Shown here: in pieces, positions 63,898-64,000 of the stretch | How positions within the stretch are numbered: the first letter of the stretch is position 1 | Layout of the letters: every line of letters starts with the position of its first letter | Source of the DNA: JAJRRH01 sp047638815 | Lineage (GTDB): Bacteria > Bacteroidota > Bacteroidia > Flavobacteriales_D > JABDKJ01 | DNA length: 64,000 nt | NCBI GenBank assembly: GCA_047638815.1 | Contig: JBLIMR010000001.1 | Coordinates: forward strand, 248,001-312,000 | Direction: 5' to 3' | Position numbers and translations under genes: made by a program | The notes under the pieces: model-generated | What the model was told of the DNA's origin: nothing | Seen by the model: only the letters and a program-made list of their open reading frames with translations | Database searches by the model: none

Positions 63898-64000
63898 CAA
63901 TTGGTGCGTAAAGTTTTAATGAACAATTTTTCATACTGTTCATTGATGTTATTCCAAGAGTAATCGTTTTTAATTTTAAGTAAGTTATTTGAGATCATAC
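63897..64000 (-). CDS. Glycosyltransferase, C-terminal end (5' part outside window)
   Basis: The reverse frame open at base 64000 reads ISNNLLKIKNDYSWNNINEQYEKLFIKTLRTN (split here for length) and stops with TGA at 63899-63897. The YSWNNINEQYEKLF pattern is the usual C-terminal helix of family 1/4 glycosyltransferases. The stop overlaps the start of the next gene (TGATG). With only 34 codons visible the assignment is tentative. Confidence 0.55.
   Translation of the reverse strand, partial: MISNNLLKIKNDYSWNNINEQYEKLFIKTLRTN

Overview
The window is 64 kb of low-GC, gene-dense chromosome from a member of the Bacteroidota, probably a free-living, protein-degrading marine or aquatic Cytophagia/Saprospiria-type bacterium; the exact order cannot be read from the sequence. 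The evidence for the phylum is the TAnnTTTG -7 promoter box in front of many genes, proteins ending in type IX secretion (T9SS) sorting domains, an S46 dipeptidyl-peptidase, and families largely typical of this phylum (DUF3822, DUF1573, DUF2147, SPOR-tailed envelope proteins, LytS/LytTR signalling). No phage, insertion sequence or CRISPR array was seen. The backbone is ordinary chromosome, with accessory-looking material at 13.8-18.3 kb and 49.5-60.6 kb.

Layout. 0-13.6 kb: truncated uvrC divergent from idi, a secreted amidohydrolase with a membrane protein, a T9SS-sorted protein, purL, a DinB-like protein, a DUF2147 protein, and a priA-ubiA-maf operon. 13.8-18.3 kb: a lipoprotein, a small secreted protein and a giant ABCG-like ABC transporter in one apparent operon; this is the best candidate for an undescribed system. 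18.4-19.3 kb: a SiaB/SiaC kinase/substrate pair. 19.4-31.1 kb: a small Cys/Lys-rich exported protein, rsfS-ftsH-cdsA-psd, birA, pyrE, a NUDIX protein, and an operon from a pseudopilin-like protein through DUF3822, rsmD, coaD and a TlpA-like protein to an RDD protein. 31.2-36.5 kb: a RecD/Pif1-type helicase, a LytS/LytTR pair, a secreted protein and an alpha/beta hydrolase. 36.5-49.3 kb: a protein-breakdown and quality-control stretch (M42 aminopeptidase, S9 DPP-IV type peptidase, flavin reductase, tRNA-Leu, tig, clpP, clpX, S46 DPP11-like peptidase, DUF1573, S41 processing protease).

49.5-56.3 kb is a T9SS cargo block: a protein with the lysyl-endopeptidase architecture but a substituted catalytic His and Ser, a 1058-residue surface protein with a SprB-like repeat, and a decayed paralogue of it carrying a nonsense codon, two frameshifts and a large internal deletion. 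56.3-60.6 kb holds two overlapping genes for envelope proteins that both end in SPOR-like domains. 60.8-64 kb is the edge of an exopolysaccharide/O-antigen locus (thioesterase, sugar-phosphate transferase, ligase/polymerase, truncated glycosyltransferase).

Common themes are export to the periplasm or surface, and peptide use: exported peptidases (S9, S46) produce dipeptides and M42 would finish peptides inside the cell. Several promoters sit so close to start codons (uvrC, idi, birA) that leaderless mRNAs are predicted, and two genes (tig and the alpha/beta hydrolase) start right at the T-tract of a terminator-like hairpin.
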